DNA of 15,242 nt from DAONJL01 sp035405645 [NCBI: bacterium] (lineage in GTDB: Bacteria; JAGOBX01; DAONJL01), in NCBI GenBank assembly GCA_035405645.1, contig DAONJL010000043.1, positions 8,111 to 23,352 on the forward strand, given 5' to 3'. The notes under the pieces are model-generated. The model saw only the letters and a program-made list of their open reading frames with translations. It did no database searches and had not been told where the DNA came from. Shown here piece by piece: positions 9,201 through 15,242 of the stretch. Both the position numbers and the translations under genes were made by a program. Within the stretch, counting starts at the first letter, position 1, and each line of letters opens with the position of its first letter.

Positions 9201-9359
9201 GGAACAGGTATAGGTTCTGAATTAAGAAATGATATTGGATTATCATCAGCAGGTGGAATTTTAGTTTCAGGTATTTTAACTATTATTGTTATTCCAATTG
9301 TTTTTAATCTTGTTTTAAAAGTTAAGAAAAATTTAGAAAAAAATAATAATTCCAGATAG
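6270..9359 (+). CDS. RND-superfamily efflux permease (AcrB/AcrD/AcrF type) with atypical proton-relay positions
   Basis: Inner-membrane transporter of the tripartite pump, 1029 residues, the normal family length. The fold is the usual duplication: a first helix (about 15-30), a large periplasmic loop, helices 2-6 (about 336-484), helix 7 (about 527-546), a second large loop, and helices 8-12 (about 860-1018). Recognisable blocks include FPGASPEQLEVDVAKKIE in the first loop and LRPILMITLAAVLGMLPLAL in helix 11. In helix 4, GILVTNSIVVLE aligns without gaps to the AcrB segment GLLVDDAIVVVE, so the paired aspartates are Thr399 and Asn400. In helix 10, GIVVNNAILIV places Asn927 at the AcrB Lys940 position. 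In helix 11, Gln957 and Ile964 stand where AcrB has Arg971 and Thr978. The reading frame is intact, so it is not an obvious pseudogene. Drug, metal and lipid export are not distinguishable here. Confidence 0.94.
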   Translation: MFLSNISVKHPVPIICLIIGLTLLGINSYRKIGVESFPKADVPYITIITIFPGASPEQLEVDVAKKIENQVVSIAGLKHVTSSCMENVVNTLLEFEVGVDVDIVATDVREKIDLIKNELPEGVEDPKIVKFDINAKPIITLALIGNKTVDELYDYADNVLRDKISVIEGVADVSLLGGKKLEVQVLIDRNKLAARNLTTLNVVNALKSSIQTIPSGRIKDNQIEYSVEFKGEVENIKELEKIEVANENGQRCYIRDIGKVELKAGEERQKAYINGKSAIIIKVIKKSESNAVKTIYNVRKVFNEIQKKMPADMQLIWAHDDSAFIESSVNSAWENVFEGVLLTSLILFLFLYNFRSLLIIFITMPLTIIIGLFFMYSLNFTLNISTLLSIGLSVGILVTNSIVVLESIISHFKENGNAKQAAINGTNEVALAVIASVGTNLVVLFPITTMGSIVGIFLRPFALTMIIMTFVSLIISFTITPILASQLLKKDEKKILIINKMENFWNKNFQKISTQYRNLLIITQRKKIITLLILIIVALFFFYSMIKFSTLGFSFIATTDMAELVVKIEYPVFYSLEETRTKVQEIEKVLKDVPELKYIVTTIGKIEGVIGQTSEGVYLAQINMIFSEKTKRKILLDELQDIVREKLKNTSDCVISINKPSPVGGSSSDLEMEISGPELSQIDKYALMLQEELKKMEGIKDADVSVRPGKPKIKIIPERAILSDIKFAPVNLGLALRGNLEGITAGIYKRGDRSYDIKVKLEEEEGKNQITNFLFPGGPGRPVILQNYGKLEESATPILITRKDKQRIAKLYCNLKPGFALGNAAIAINKIVKEKIKMMEGYELKFTGMYERMEDAQKELGEALIIAVILLILTLSAILESFRQPFIILLTLPLTLPGIYWALYFAGLSISIFVTLSIVMMIGIVVNNAILIVTEYNLLRAKGITKGMAMNKAAVDQLRPILMITLAAVLGMLPLALGTGIGSELRNDIGLSSAGGILVSGILTIIVIPIVFNLVLKVKKNLEKNNNSR

Positions 9360-9364
9360 TATAT

Positions 9365-10927
9365 TTATTCAGTGATTTCAATCACATTAGTTAATTGATT
9401 TATTATTTCATAGTAAATTTTAATTATAACAAAAATATTATCAGTATTTATTGAATGAAAACGAACAGACAAATATTTTTGCAGTGGTAATAAAAATTTT
9501 TCATTATTTCCAAAGTTTTGCAAATCATTAAAATATTGATTAAATAGCATTATTTTTGATTTAATATTATTTTCATTTATATTTACCAGAATCATTTCTA
9601 ACATTTTTAATTTTTCAAAATATAATTTTATTGATTCAAGAAAAAGATTTATTTTTTCATTATTCAAATAATAATAATTTTCTAATTCAGAAATATTTTT
9701 AGTAAAATTAAATTTATTATTTTTAAAAAATGCTTTCCAAAAATTATGATAAAACCAGCCAAAAAATTCAAAATCATTTATTACTCGTCTTTTTAAAGGA
9801 TAAAAAAATAAATAACCATCATCTAAAAATTTTGTCTTATAAATAAAATCGTAATTTATTTTAGATAAATATTCATTATCATTCAAAAGTAAATAAAGTG
9901 CTAAAAAAACTATTATTTGTGGGTTTATGGAATATTTACAATTTTGATGAGAGCAAATAAAATTTGGAGTGCAGGGATAACATTCAAGTGATGGAATAAT
10001 TATAAAATTATCAGAGCTATAAGCAGTTGTTTCTGGAAAAAATGCTGAACCAGTTGAAATATTGATTATTTTAGTTTTTACAGCAGCAGCAAAATGCATT
10101 GTGCCTGTATCATTAGTAATTAATAAATCGAGTTTTGATAATATAGAAATCAAATCAAATAAGTCTGTTTTTCCAACAAGTGAAATAATATTTGAATATT
10201 TTTTACTTAATATTTTATTTTTTTCAATTTCATTTTTTGAACCAAATAAAATAATTTTTGTTTTTATTCTTTCATTTAATAATGATATTAATTTATCGAA
10301 ATTATTTATTGAATATTCTTTTTTGTCTAAACTTGCACCAATTTGAAGTCCAATTATTTTTTCATCTTCATTTAATTCGATATTATATTTTTTTAATATA
10401 TCATTATTTATTTTCGAAAAATAAATAGAATGATTATAATCAAAAAATTCATCATCAAGAACAGTTTTAAAAATATCAGATTGATGAAGCCAATTATATT
10501 TTTTTACTTCAGCCATTTCAAAATAAAAGGCTACATTTTTACCTGATTCACCAAAACTTCTATCAAATAAAACTGCTAAACCAAATTTTTTATTTGCATT
10601 TACTATTGTTGTAATAACAGCAGAAATTGGCTGACTTGAAAGATTTAATATTAAATCAAAATTATAAGAATTCAACTTTAGAATAAACTCTGAAAAAATT
10701 TTTATTGATTCAAAAAGATTTAATGAAGAAAATTTTAAATAGAAATCATTAAAATTAACAGGTATTAAAATATCACAATAATTATTTATTTCAGGAAAAT
10801 CTGCGAATATTTGATTTATCATTAAATAAACAAAATATTTTTTTTTTAATTTTTCTAAAAGAGGTAAAGTCATTAAAATATCGCCATATCTTGATAATTG
10901 TAAAACAAGTATTTTTGGTTTTTGCAT
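9365..10927 (-). CDS. Glycosyltransferase family 9 (LPS heptosyltransferase-like) protein with a C-terminal extension
   Basis: Probable sugar transferase acting on a cell-surface glycolipid or polysaccharide at the inner face of the cytoplasmic membrane. The 520-residue product begins with ILVLQLSRYGDILMTLPLL, the usual start of the ADP-heptose:LPS heptosyltransferase family. It carries GLQIGAS near residue 193 and the nucleotide-sugar motif TNDTGTMHFAAA at 271-282. A cysteine cluster follows at 316, 319, 325 and 330. Family members are generally about 350 residues, so roughly residues 350-520 are an additional Lys-, Asn- and aromatic-rich, probably helical domain that I do not recognise. The ATG at 10927 is 9 bases after the mutS stop and has no clear Shine-Dalgarno sequence, suggesting translation coupled to mutS. 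Donor and acceptor sugars are unknown. Its stop is 5 bases from the end of the convergent RND gene. Confidence 0.85.
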   Translation of the reverse strand: MQKPKILVLQLSRYGDILMTLPLLEKLKKKYFVYLMINQIFADFPEINNYCDILIPVNFNDFYLKFSSLNLFESIKIFSEFILKLNSYNFDLILNLSSQPISAVITTIVNANKKFGLAVLFDRSFGESGKNVAFYFEMAEVKKYNWLHQSDIFKTVLDDEFFDYNHSIYFSKINNDILKKYNIELNEDEKIIGLQIGASLDKKEYSINNFDKLISLLNERIKTKIILFGSKNEIEKNKILSKKYSNIISLVGKTDLFDLISILSKLDLLITNDTGTMHFAAAVKTKIINISTGSAFFPETTAYSSDNFIIIPSLECYPCTPNFICSHQNCKYSINPQIIVFLALYLLLNDNEYLSKINYDFIYKTKFLDDGYLFFYPLKRRVINDFEFFGWFYHNFWKAFFKNNKFNFTKNISELENYYYLNNEKINLFLESIKLYFEKLKMLEMILVNINENNIKSKIMLFNQYFNDLQNFGNNEKFLLPLQKYLSVRFHSINTDNIFVIIKIYYEIINQLTNVIEITE

Positions 10928-10936
10928 AAATGATTT

Positions 10937-13561
10937 TTAAATTTTTAGGTTTTTAATTTTTTCTTTAATATAAGCAATTTTATTTAATGCATCAAGTGGT
11001 GTCATTTTGTTTATATCTAAATTTTTAATCTCATTAATCCAATCATATTCTTCTTGTTCGAGTGAAAATAAAGTTAATTGAATCTGTTTTTCTTCTATTG
11101 GTTTTGCTGATTCTATTAAATTTAATTCTTGTTTTTCTAAATTTTGTAATATTTCTTTTGCCCGATTTATTACTTTTTCAGGTATTCCAGCTAATCTGGC
11201 TACTTCAATTCCATAACTTTTATCAACACTACCTTTAACTATTTTTCTTAAAAATGTTATTTGACCATTCCACTCCCTAACAGCAACATTATAATTTTGT
11301 ACGCCTTTATGTAAATTTGCTAAATCTGAAAGTTCGTGATAATGTGTAGCAAATAATGTTTTAGCACCAATAATTTTTTTATCAAGAATATATTCAGCAA
11401 TAGCCCAAGCTAATGATAATCCATCAAATGTGCTTGTGCCTCTACCAATTTCATCAAGAATAATTAAACTTTTTGAAGTGGCATTGTTCAATATATTTGC
11501 TGTTTCAATCATTTCAACCATAAAAGTACTCAATCCTTTTACTAAATTATCAGATGCTCCAATTCTTGTAAAAATCCTATCCACAATGCCAATGGTGGCT
11601 TCTGAAGCAGGAATAAAAGAACCAATTTGTGCCATTAAAACATTTAATGCTACCTGTCTTATGAAAGTTGATTTACCTGCCATATTTGGACCTGTTATAA
11701 TATATAATCGAGTATCATCATTATTTAAATAAACATCATTGGGTATAAATTCTGAATCCTGTAATTTTTCAATCACTGGATGTCTGCTATTTTTTATTAT
11801 TATTTCATTACTATCATTTACAATTGGTTGAGTATAGTTATTTTTTTTTGCTATTTCTGCTAATGCTAAATATACATCAAGTTGTGCAAGTATTGAACTT
11901 GTTTTTTGTATTCGTTTTGTTTCTTTACTTATTTTTCTTCTTATTTCATTAAATATTTCATATTCTAATTGAATTAATTTTTCTTCTGCTTCAAAAATTA
12001 AATTTTCATATTCTTTAAGTTCTTTTGTAGTATAACGCTCTGAATTTACTAATGTTTGTTTTATCTCATAATAATCAGGAACTTTTGATTTATGAACTTT
12101 TGTTACTTCAATAAAATAACCAAATACTTTATTAAAACTAACTTTTAAAGATGATATTCCTGTCTTTTGCCTTTCTTCTTCTTGATAATTTTTTAGCCAT
12201 TCTGTTCCTTTACTTTTGGCTGTTTTGTATTTTTTTATTTCTTCATTGTAATTTATTTTAATTAGACCACCTTCTGTTATTGTAACAGGTGGGTCATCTT
12301 CAATTGATTTTTCTATTAATTCATAAATATCACTACATAAATCAATTTCATTAATTAATTCTTTTAAAAATTTATTATCACAATTTTTTAGAAGTTCAAA
12401 AATTTGAGGTAGTATTTTTAGTGAATTTTTAAGTGCAATTAAATCTTTTCCATTTGCGCGATTGCAATTTATTCGCGATAAAATTCTTTCTATATCAACA
12501 ATTGATTTAAATAATTTTTTTAATTCATTTCTTAAAATATTATTATCATAAAAATATTTTACAGAAAAAAGTCTTTTATTTATTTCCTGAACATCTTTTA
12601 ATGGTTGTAATAACCATTTTTTTAATAATCGTGCGCCAGCATTTGTTTCTGTTTCATCAAGAATAAAAAATAAAGAAGCATTTTTTTCGCCTTGATTTAT
12701 TGATTGAATTATTTCTAAATTTCTAATTGTTGCTGCATCAAGTATCATATATTTGGATGGATTATAATATTGAATTTTATTTATATGTTCAAATGAACTT
12801 GTTTTTTGTGTATCTTTTAAATATTCGATTATTGCACCTGCTGATTGAATCGCATTTGTTTTATCTTTTAATCCATAACCATCTAAATCTATAACATTAA
12901 AAAGATTTAATAAATTCTCTTTTGCTGTATGAAAATCAAATTTCCAATTTTCTATTGGAAATATATATACTTTTGTTTCAATTTTTATTTTTTCAAGAAT
13001 ATGATTAAAATTATTTTTAAAATCTTCTGGAATAAGAATTTCAGAAGGCGAAAATCTTATTATTTCATTTATTAGTGTTTGAATTGAAGAAGAACTCTCT
13101 ATTTCAGTTGTGAAAAAATCGCCTGTAGAAATATCTAAAAAACTTAACCCGATTACTAAATTATTGTTTAATGATGCATAAATAGATGCTAAATAATTAT
13201 TGCTTTTCTCGTCCAATATATCATCTTCTGTTAATGTACCAGGTGTCATTATTCTAGTGACATCTCGTTTTACTATTCCTTTTGCAAATTTTGGGTCTTC
13301 TAATTGGTCACATAATGCAACTTTATAACCTGCTTTTAACATTTTATACAAATAAGAACGAACTGAATGATGCGGCACCCCACACATTGGTATTCCTTTT
13401 CTTTGTGTTAAAACAAGTTGCAAAACTTTAGAACCTATCTTTGCATCTTCATAAAACATTTCATAAAAATCACCTAATCGAAAAAATATTATTGTATCTT
13501 TATATTTCTTTTTTATTTCATTATACTGTCGCATCATTGGCGTTAAATCATTATCTTGCAT
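10937..13561 (-). CDS. mutS: DNA mismatch repair ATPase MutS
   Basis: Recognises mismatches and small loops in newly replicated DNA and starts repair with MutL. The 874-residue length is normal for bacterial MutS (MutS1). The mismatch-contact motif FYE is at residues 32-34 in RLGDFYEMF. The core and clamp domains follow. The ATPase has the Walker A GPNMAGKST at 624-632, the STFMVEM signature at 678-684, Walker B and D-loop ILDEIGRGTSTFDG at 701-714, and THYHEL at 739-744. QLTLF at 828-832 matches the beta-clamp binding consensus, and the end (TPLDALNKIAYIKEKIK) resembles the C-terminal oligomerisation segment. The ATG at 13561 is preceded by AAGGTG. It lies 17 bases downstream of gltX and directly upstream of the glycosyltransferase gene, so the three are probably co-transcribed. 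All key residues are present. Confidence 0.98.
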   Translation of the reverse strand: MQDNDLTPMMRQYNEIKKKYKDTIIFFRLGDFYEMFYEDAKIGSKVLQLVLTQRKGIPMCGVPHHSVRSYLYKMLKAGYKVALCDQLEDPKFAKGIVKRDVTRIMTPGTLTEDDILDEKSNNYLASIYASLNNNLVIGLSFLDISTGDFFTTEIESSSSIQTLINEIIRFSPSEILIPEDFKNNFNHILEKIKIETKVYIFPIENWKFDFHTAKENLLNLFNVIDLDGYGLKDKTNAIQSAGAIIEYLKDTQKTSSFEHINKIQYYNPSKYMILDAATIRNLEIIQSINQGEKNASLFFILDETETNAGARLLKKWLLQPLKDVQEINKRLFSVKYFYDNNILRNELKKLFKSIVDIERILSRINCNRANGKDLIALKNSLKILPQIFELLKNCDNKFLKELINEIDLCSDIYELIEKSIEDDPPVTITEGGLIKINYNEEIKKYKTAKSKGTEWLKNYQEEERQKTGISSLKVSFNKVFGYFIEVTKVHKSKVPDYYEIKQTLVNSERYTTKELKEYENLIFEAEEKLIQLEYEIFNEIRRKISKETKRIQKTSSILAQLDVYLALAEIAKKNNYTQPIVNDSNEIIIKNSRHPVIEKLQDSEFIPNDVYLNNDDTRLYIITGPNMAGKSTFIRQVALNVLMAQIGSFIPASEATIGIVDRIFTRIGASDNLVKGLSTFMVEMIETANILNNATSKSLIILDEIGRGTSTFDGLSLAWAIAEYILDKKIIGAKTLFATHYHELSDLANLHKGVQNYNVAVREWNGQITFLRKIVKGSVDKSYGIEVARLAGIPEKVINRAKEILQNLEKQELNLIESAKPIEEKQIQLTLFSLEQEEYDWINEIKNLDINKMTPLDALNKIAYIKEKIKNLKI

Positions 13562-13578
13562 TATTTTTCACCTTTTTA

Positions 13579-14985
13579 TTATGGTTTTATTTCATTTATT
13601 TTTTCTAATCTTTTCATTATTTCTTTTGGACCTATACATTCAATAATTTCAAAAAGACCTGGTGTTGTTGTGCGACCTGAAATTATTATTCTTAATGAAT
13701 GTATTAAATCACCTGCTTTTATTTTATTTTCTTCTGCTATTTCTCTTATTATTTTTTCTATTTTATCTTTTTTAAATTCTGCTTCATTTAATTCACTAAA
13801 TTTATTTTTTACTATTAATATTATTTTTTTTATATTTTCAAAATTTTCATTAAAAATTTTTGCTTTTGCTTCATCACTAATTTTATAATTATTATTAAAA
13901 AAATAATCTGATTGTTCTTGAAATTCATTTATTGTTTTTATTCTTTCTTTTAGTAAATCAAAAATTTTTTTATAATATTCTAAATTTTCTATCTCTTTAA
14001 TATTCAAATTTTCTTTATATATTTTTATAAAACGATTAAAATCAAGGTTTTTTATGTATTGTGAATTAAACCAAATTAATTTTTGAAAATCAAAAACAGC
14101 ACCTTTTTTATTTACTTCTTTTAAATCAAATAAATTAATTAATTCATCAATCGAGAAAATTTCTTTATTTGATTTTGGTGACCAACCAAGAAAAACTAAA
14201 TAATTTAGTAATGCTTCTGGTAATATACCAATTTTTTTATAATATAAAACAGAGACTTCAGCATTTCGCTTACTTAATTTTGTTTTATCTTTACCAAGAA
14301 TAAGTGGAATATGGGCAAATTGTGGAATTTCTTTATTTAATGCTTTATATAATAAAATTTGTTTAGGAGTATTTGAAATATGGTCTTCACCACGAATAAT
14401 ATAATTAATATTCATTTCAATATCATCAACAACAACTGCTAAATGATAAGTAGGTGAACCATCAGCTTTTAATAAAACAAAATCTTCGAGTTCATTATTA
14501 TTAATTTTTATTTTGCCACGAATTATATCATTAAATTCAGTGTAACCATCAGGAACTTTAAATCTTATTACATATTCTTTTTTTGAATTATTATTTTGAT
14601 TATTTAAACAAAATCTATCATATTTCCAGATTTTTAAATTATCATTGTTTTGATTTAATCTTTCTTTTATTTCCTCAGCAGAACAAAAACATTTATAAGC
14701 ACAATTTAAATTAAGTAATTTTTCAGCATATTTTCGATAAATATCGAAACGTTGTGATTGAAAAATAATTTGTGATTCAAATTTTAAACCAATCCATTGT
14801 AATATTTCTATGATTTCATTAGTATATACTTCATTTGAACGATTTTTATCAGTATCTTCTATTCTTAAAAAAAAATTGCCATTATTTTTTTTAGCAAAAA
14901 GATAATTATATATTGCTGTTCTTAAACCACCTATATGGAAATGACCAGTTGGACTGGGGGCAAATCTGACAGAAATTTTTGACAT
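13579..14985 (-). CDS. gltX: Glutamyl-tRNA synthetase
   Basis: Class I aminoacyl-tRNA synthetase that charges tRNA-Glu with glutamate in the cytoplasm. The 468-residue product has the family start VRFAPSPTGHFHIGGLRTA with the HIGH-type motif at 17-20, LRIEDTD near 40-46, IIRGEDHISNTP near 196-207, and the KMSKS-type motif as KLSKR at 236-240. Cysteines at 99, 101 and 126 may be what remains of the zinc site known in some bacterial enzymes, though a fourth ligand is not obvious. The C-terminal anticodon-binding part is Lys- and Ile-rich, reflecting the A+T bias. The ATG at 14985 has no clear Shine-Dalgarno sequence, but it gives the standard N-terminus with no usable earlier start. Whether the enzyme also mischarges tRNA-Gln, for transamidation by GatCAB, cannot be judged here. 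Confidence 0.97.
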   Translation of the reverse strand: MSKISVRFAPSPTGHFHIGGLRTAIYNYLFAKKNNGNFFLRIEDTDKNRSNEVYTNEIIEILQWIGLKFESQIIFQSQRFDIYRKYAEKLLNLNCAYKCFCSAEEIKERLNQNNDNLKIWKYDRFCLNNQNNNSKKEYVIRFKVPDGYTEFNDIIRGKIKINNNELEDFVLLKADGSPTYHLAVVVDDIEMNINYIIRGEDHISNTPKQILLYKALNKEIPQFAHIPLILGKDKTKLSKRNAEVSVLYYKKIGILPEALLNYLVFLGWSPKSNKEIFSIDELINLFDLKEVNKKGAVFDFQKLIWFNSQYIKNLDFNRFIKIYKENLNIKEIENLEYYKKIFDLLKERIKTINEFQEQSDYFFNNNYKISDEAKAKIFNENFENIKKIILIVKNKFSELNEAEFKKDKIEKIIREIAEENKIKAGDLIHSLRIIISGRTTTPGLFEIIECIGPKEIMKRLEKINEIKP

Positions 14986-15016
14986 AGACTAATTTATATT
15001 AGAATTAACTAAATAT

Positions 15017-15038
15017 TAAAATTATGAAACATAATCTT
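15017..15038 (-). repeat. Short inverted repeat between the Rpn-like gene and gltX
   Basis: On the minus strand ATTATG, a TTT loop and CATAAT (15035-15021) form a perfect 6-base stem. It can extend to about 9 pairs with one G-U wobble, and is followed by a T-rich stretch. It could be a weak terminator for the gene coming from the right edge, or a protein site ahead of gltX. The stem is nearly all A-T, so stability would be low, and in DNA this A+T-rich chance is a real possibility. Confidence 0.35.
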
Positions 15039-15242
15039 TATTGATTTTTATTTTTAATTATTTTTTTAATTTTCTTTTCAGATAAACCAGTTGCCTCTAT
15101 AATAGTTTTTAAATCAAAACCTTTAGAATACATTCGTTTAGTTATTTCATACATTCCTTGTTCTCTTCCTAAACCTATTCCTTTTTTTATTCCTTTTTCT
15201 ATTCCTAATTTTTCAGCTGTTAGCATAAGTGGCATTCTTTTC
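15038..15242 (-). CDS. C-terminal end of a probable Rpn/YhgA-type PD-(D/E)XK nuclease-family protein (partial, N-terminus off the right edge)
   Basis: The frame is open to the window edge on the minus strand and stops at 15040-15038. An internal ATG at 15235 exists, but the visible sequence reads like the tail of a larger protein. It has glycine- and lysine-rich GIEKGIKKGIGLGREQG, then a short helix-turn-helix-like end containing SKGFDLKTIIEATGLSEKKI. This matches the usual C-terminal tail of Rpn-type recombination-promoting nuclease/transposase-like proteins (variable EKG repeats, then a 'KGxDxxxIxExTGLSxEEI' pattern). The catalytic domain would lie beyond the window and is not seen. It ends 52 bases before gltX in the same orientation. 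The assignment rests on the tail alone. Confidence 0.6.
   Translation of the reverse strand, partial: KRMPLMLTAEKLGIEKGIKKGIGLGREQGMYEITKRMYSKGFDLKTIIEATGLSEKKIKKIIKNKNQ

Noticed and set aside
9372-9385. Hairpin GTGAT-TTCA-ATCAC considered as a terminator
   Set aside because: Only a 5-base stem, located within the glycosyltransferase coding end, and not followed by a run of T on either strand.
10062-10346. Plus-strand open frame inside the glycosyltransferase gene
   Set aside because: Antisense of the conserved NDTGTMH region. No independent evidence of coding.
14986-15010. TATAAA-like -10 element upstream of gltX on the minus strand
   Set aside because: No acceptable -35 box at 16-18 bases. 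In DNA this A+T-rich such hexamers are expected by chance.

Overview
The window is very A+T-rich (about a quarter G+C by eye) and densely coded. It looks like chromosome from a diderm, chemotactic bacterium. An outer-membrane TolC-type channel with a periplasmic adaptor and an RND pump, plus a family 9 (LPS heptosyltransferase-like) glycosyltransferase, imply an outer membrane. A large methyl-accepting chemotaxis protein implies taxis. The phylum cannot be fixed from sequence alone; a low-GC spirochaete-like lineage or a diderm candidate phylum would fit. I saw no rRNA, tRNA, CRISPR array, insertion sequence or origin, and there is no gene-free stretch above 300 bases.

Layout. (1) 1-2900, minus strand: a chemoreceptor whose C-terminal end is cut by the window edge. 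It has an extracytoplasmic sensor domain, a HAMP domain, a long array of 40-residue HAMP-like repeats, and the start of the signalling hairpin. (2) 2901-3081: a short divergent control region with one near-consensus sigma-70 promoter in each direction and a probable operator. (3) 3082-9359, plus strand: a four-gene efflux operon of TetR-type regulator, TolC-type lipoprotein, HlyD/AcrA-type adaptor lipoprotein and RND permease, tightly packed with strong Shine-Dalgarno sites that decide three of the starts. (4) 9365-14985, minus strand: gltX, mutS and a glycosyltransferase, convergent with the efflux operon across a gap of only 5 bases. (5) 15038-15242, minus strand: the C-terminal end of a probable Rpn/YhgA-type nuclease-family protein that enters from the right edge.

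The efflux genes would form one envelope-spanning pump: the permease in the inner membrane, the adaptor in the periplasm and the channel in the outer membrane. The TetR protein encoded first probably represses the operon, itself included. The gltX-mutS-glycosyltransferase cluster looks like a co-transcribed set of unrelated housekeeping and envelope genes.

The two most unusual points are the tandem 40-residue array in the chemoreceptor, partly conserved at DNA level, and the RND permease. In the permease, all five positions equivalent to the AcrB proton-relay residues appear to be replaced by residues that cannot do the same chemistry. I found no clearly new multi-gene system.
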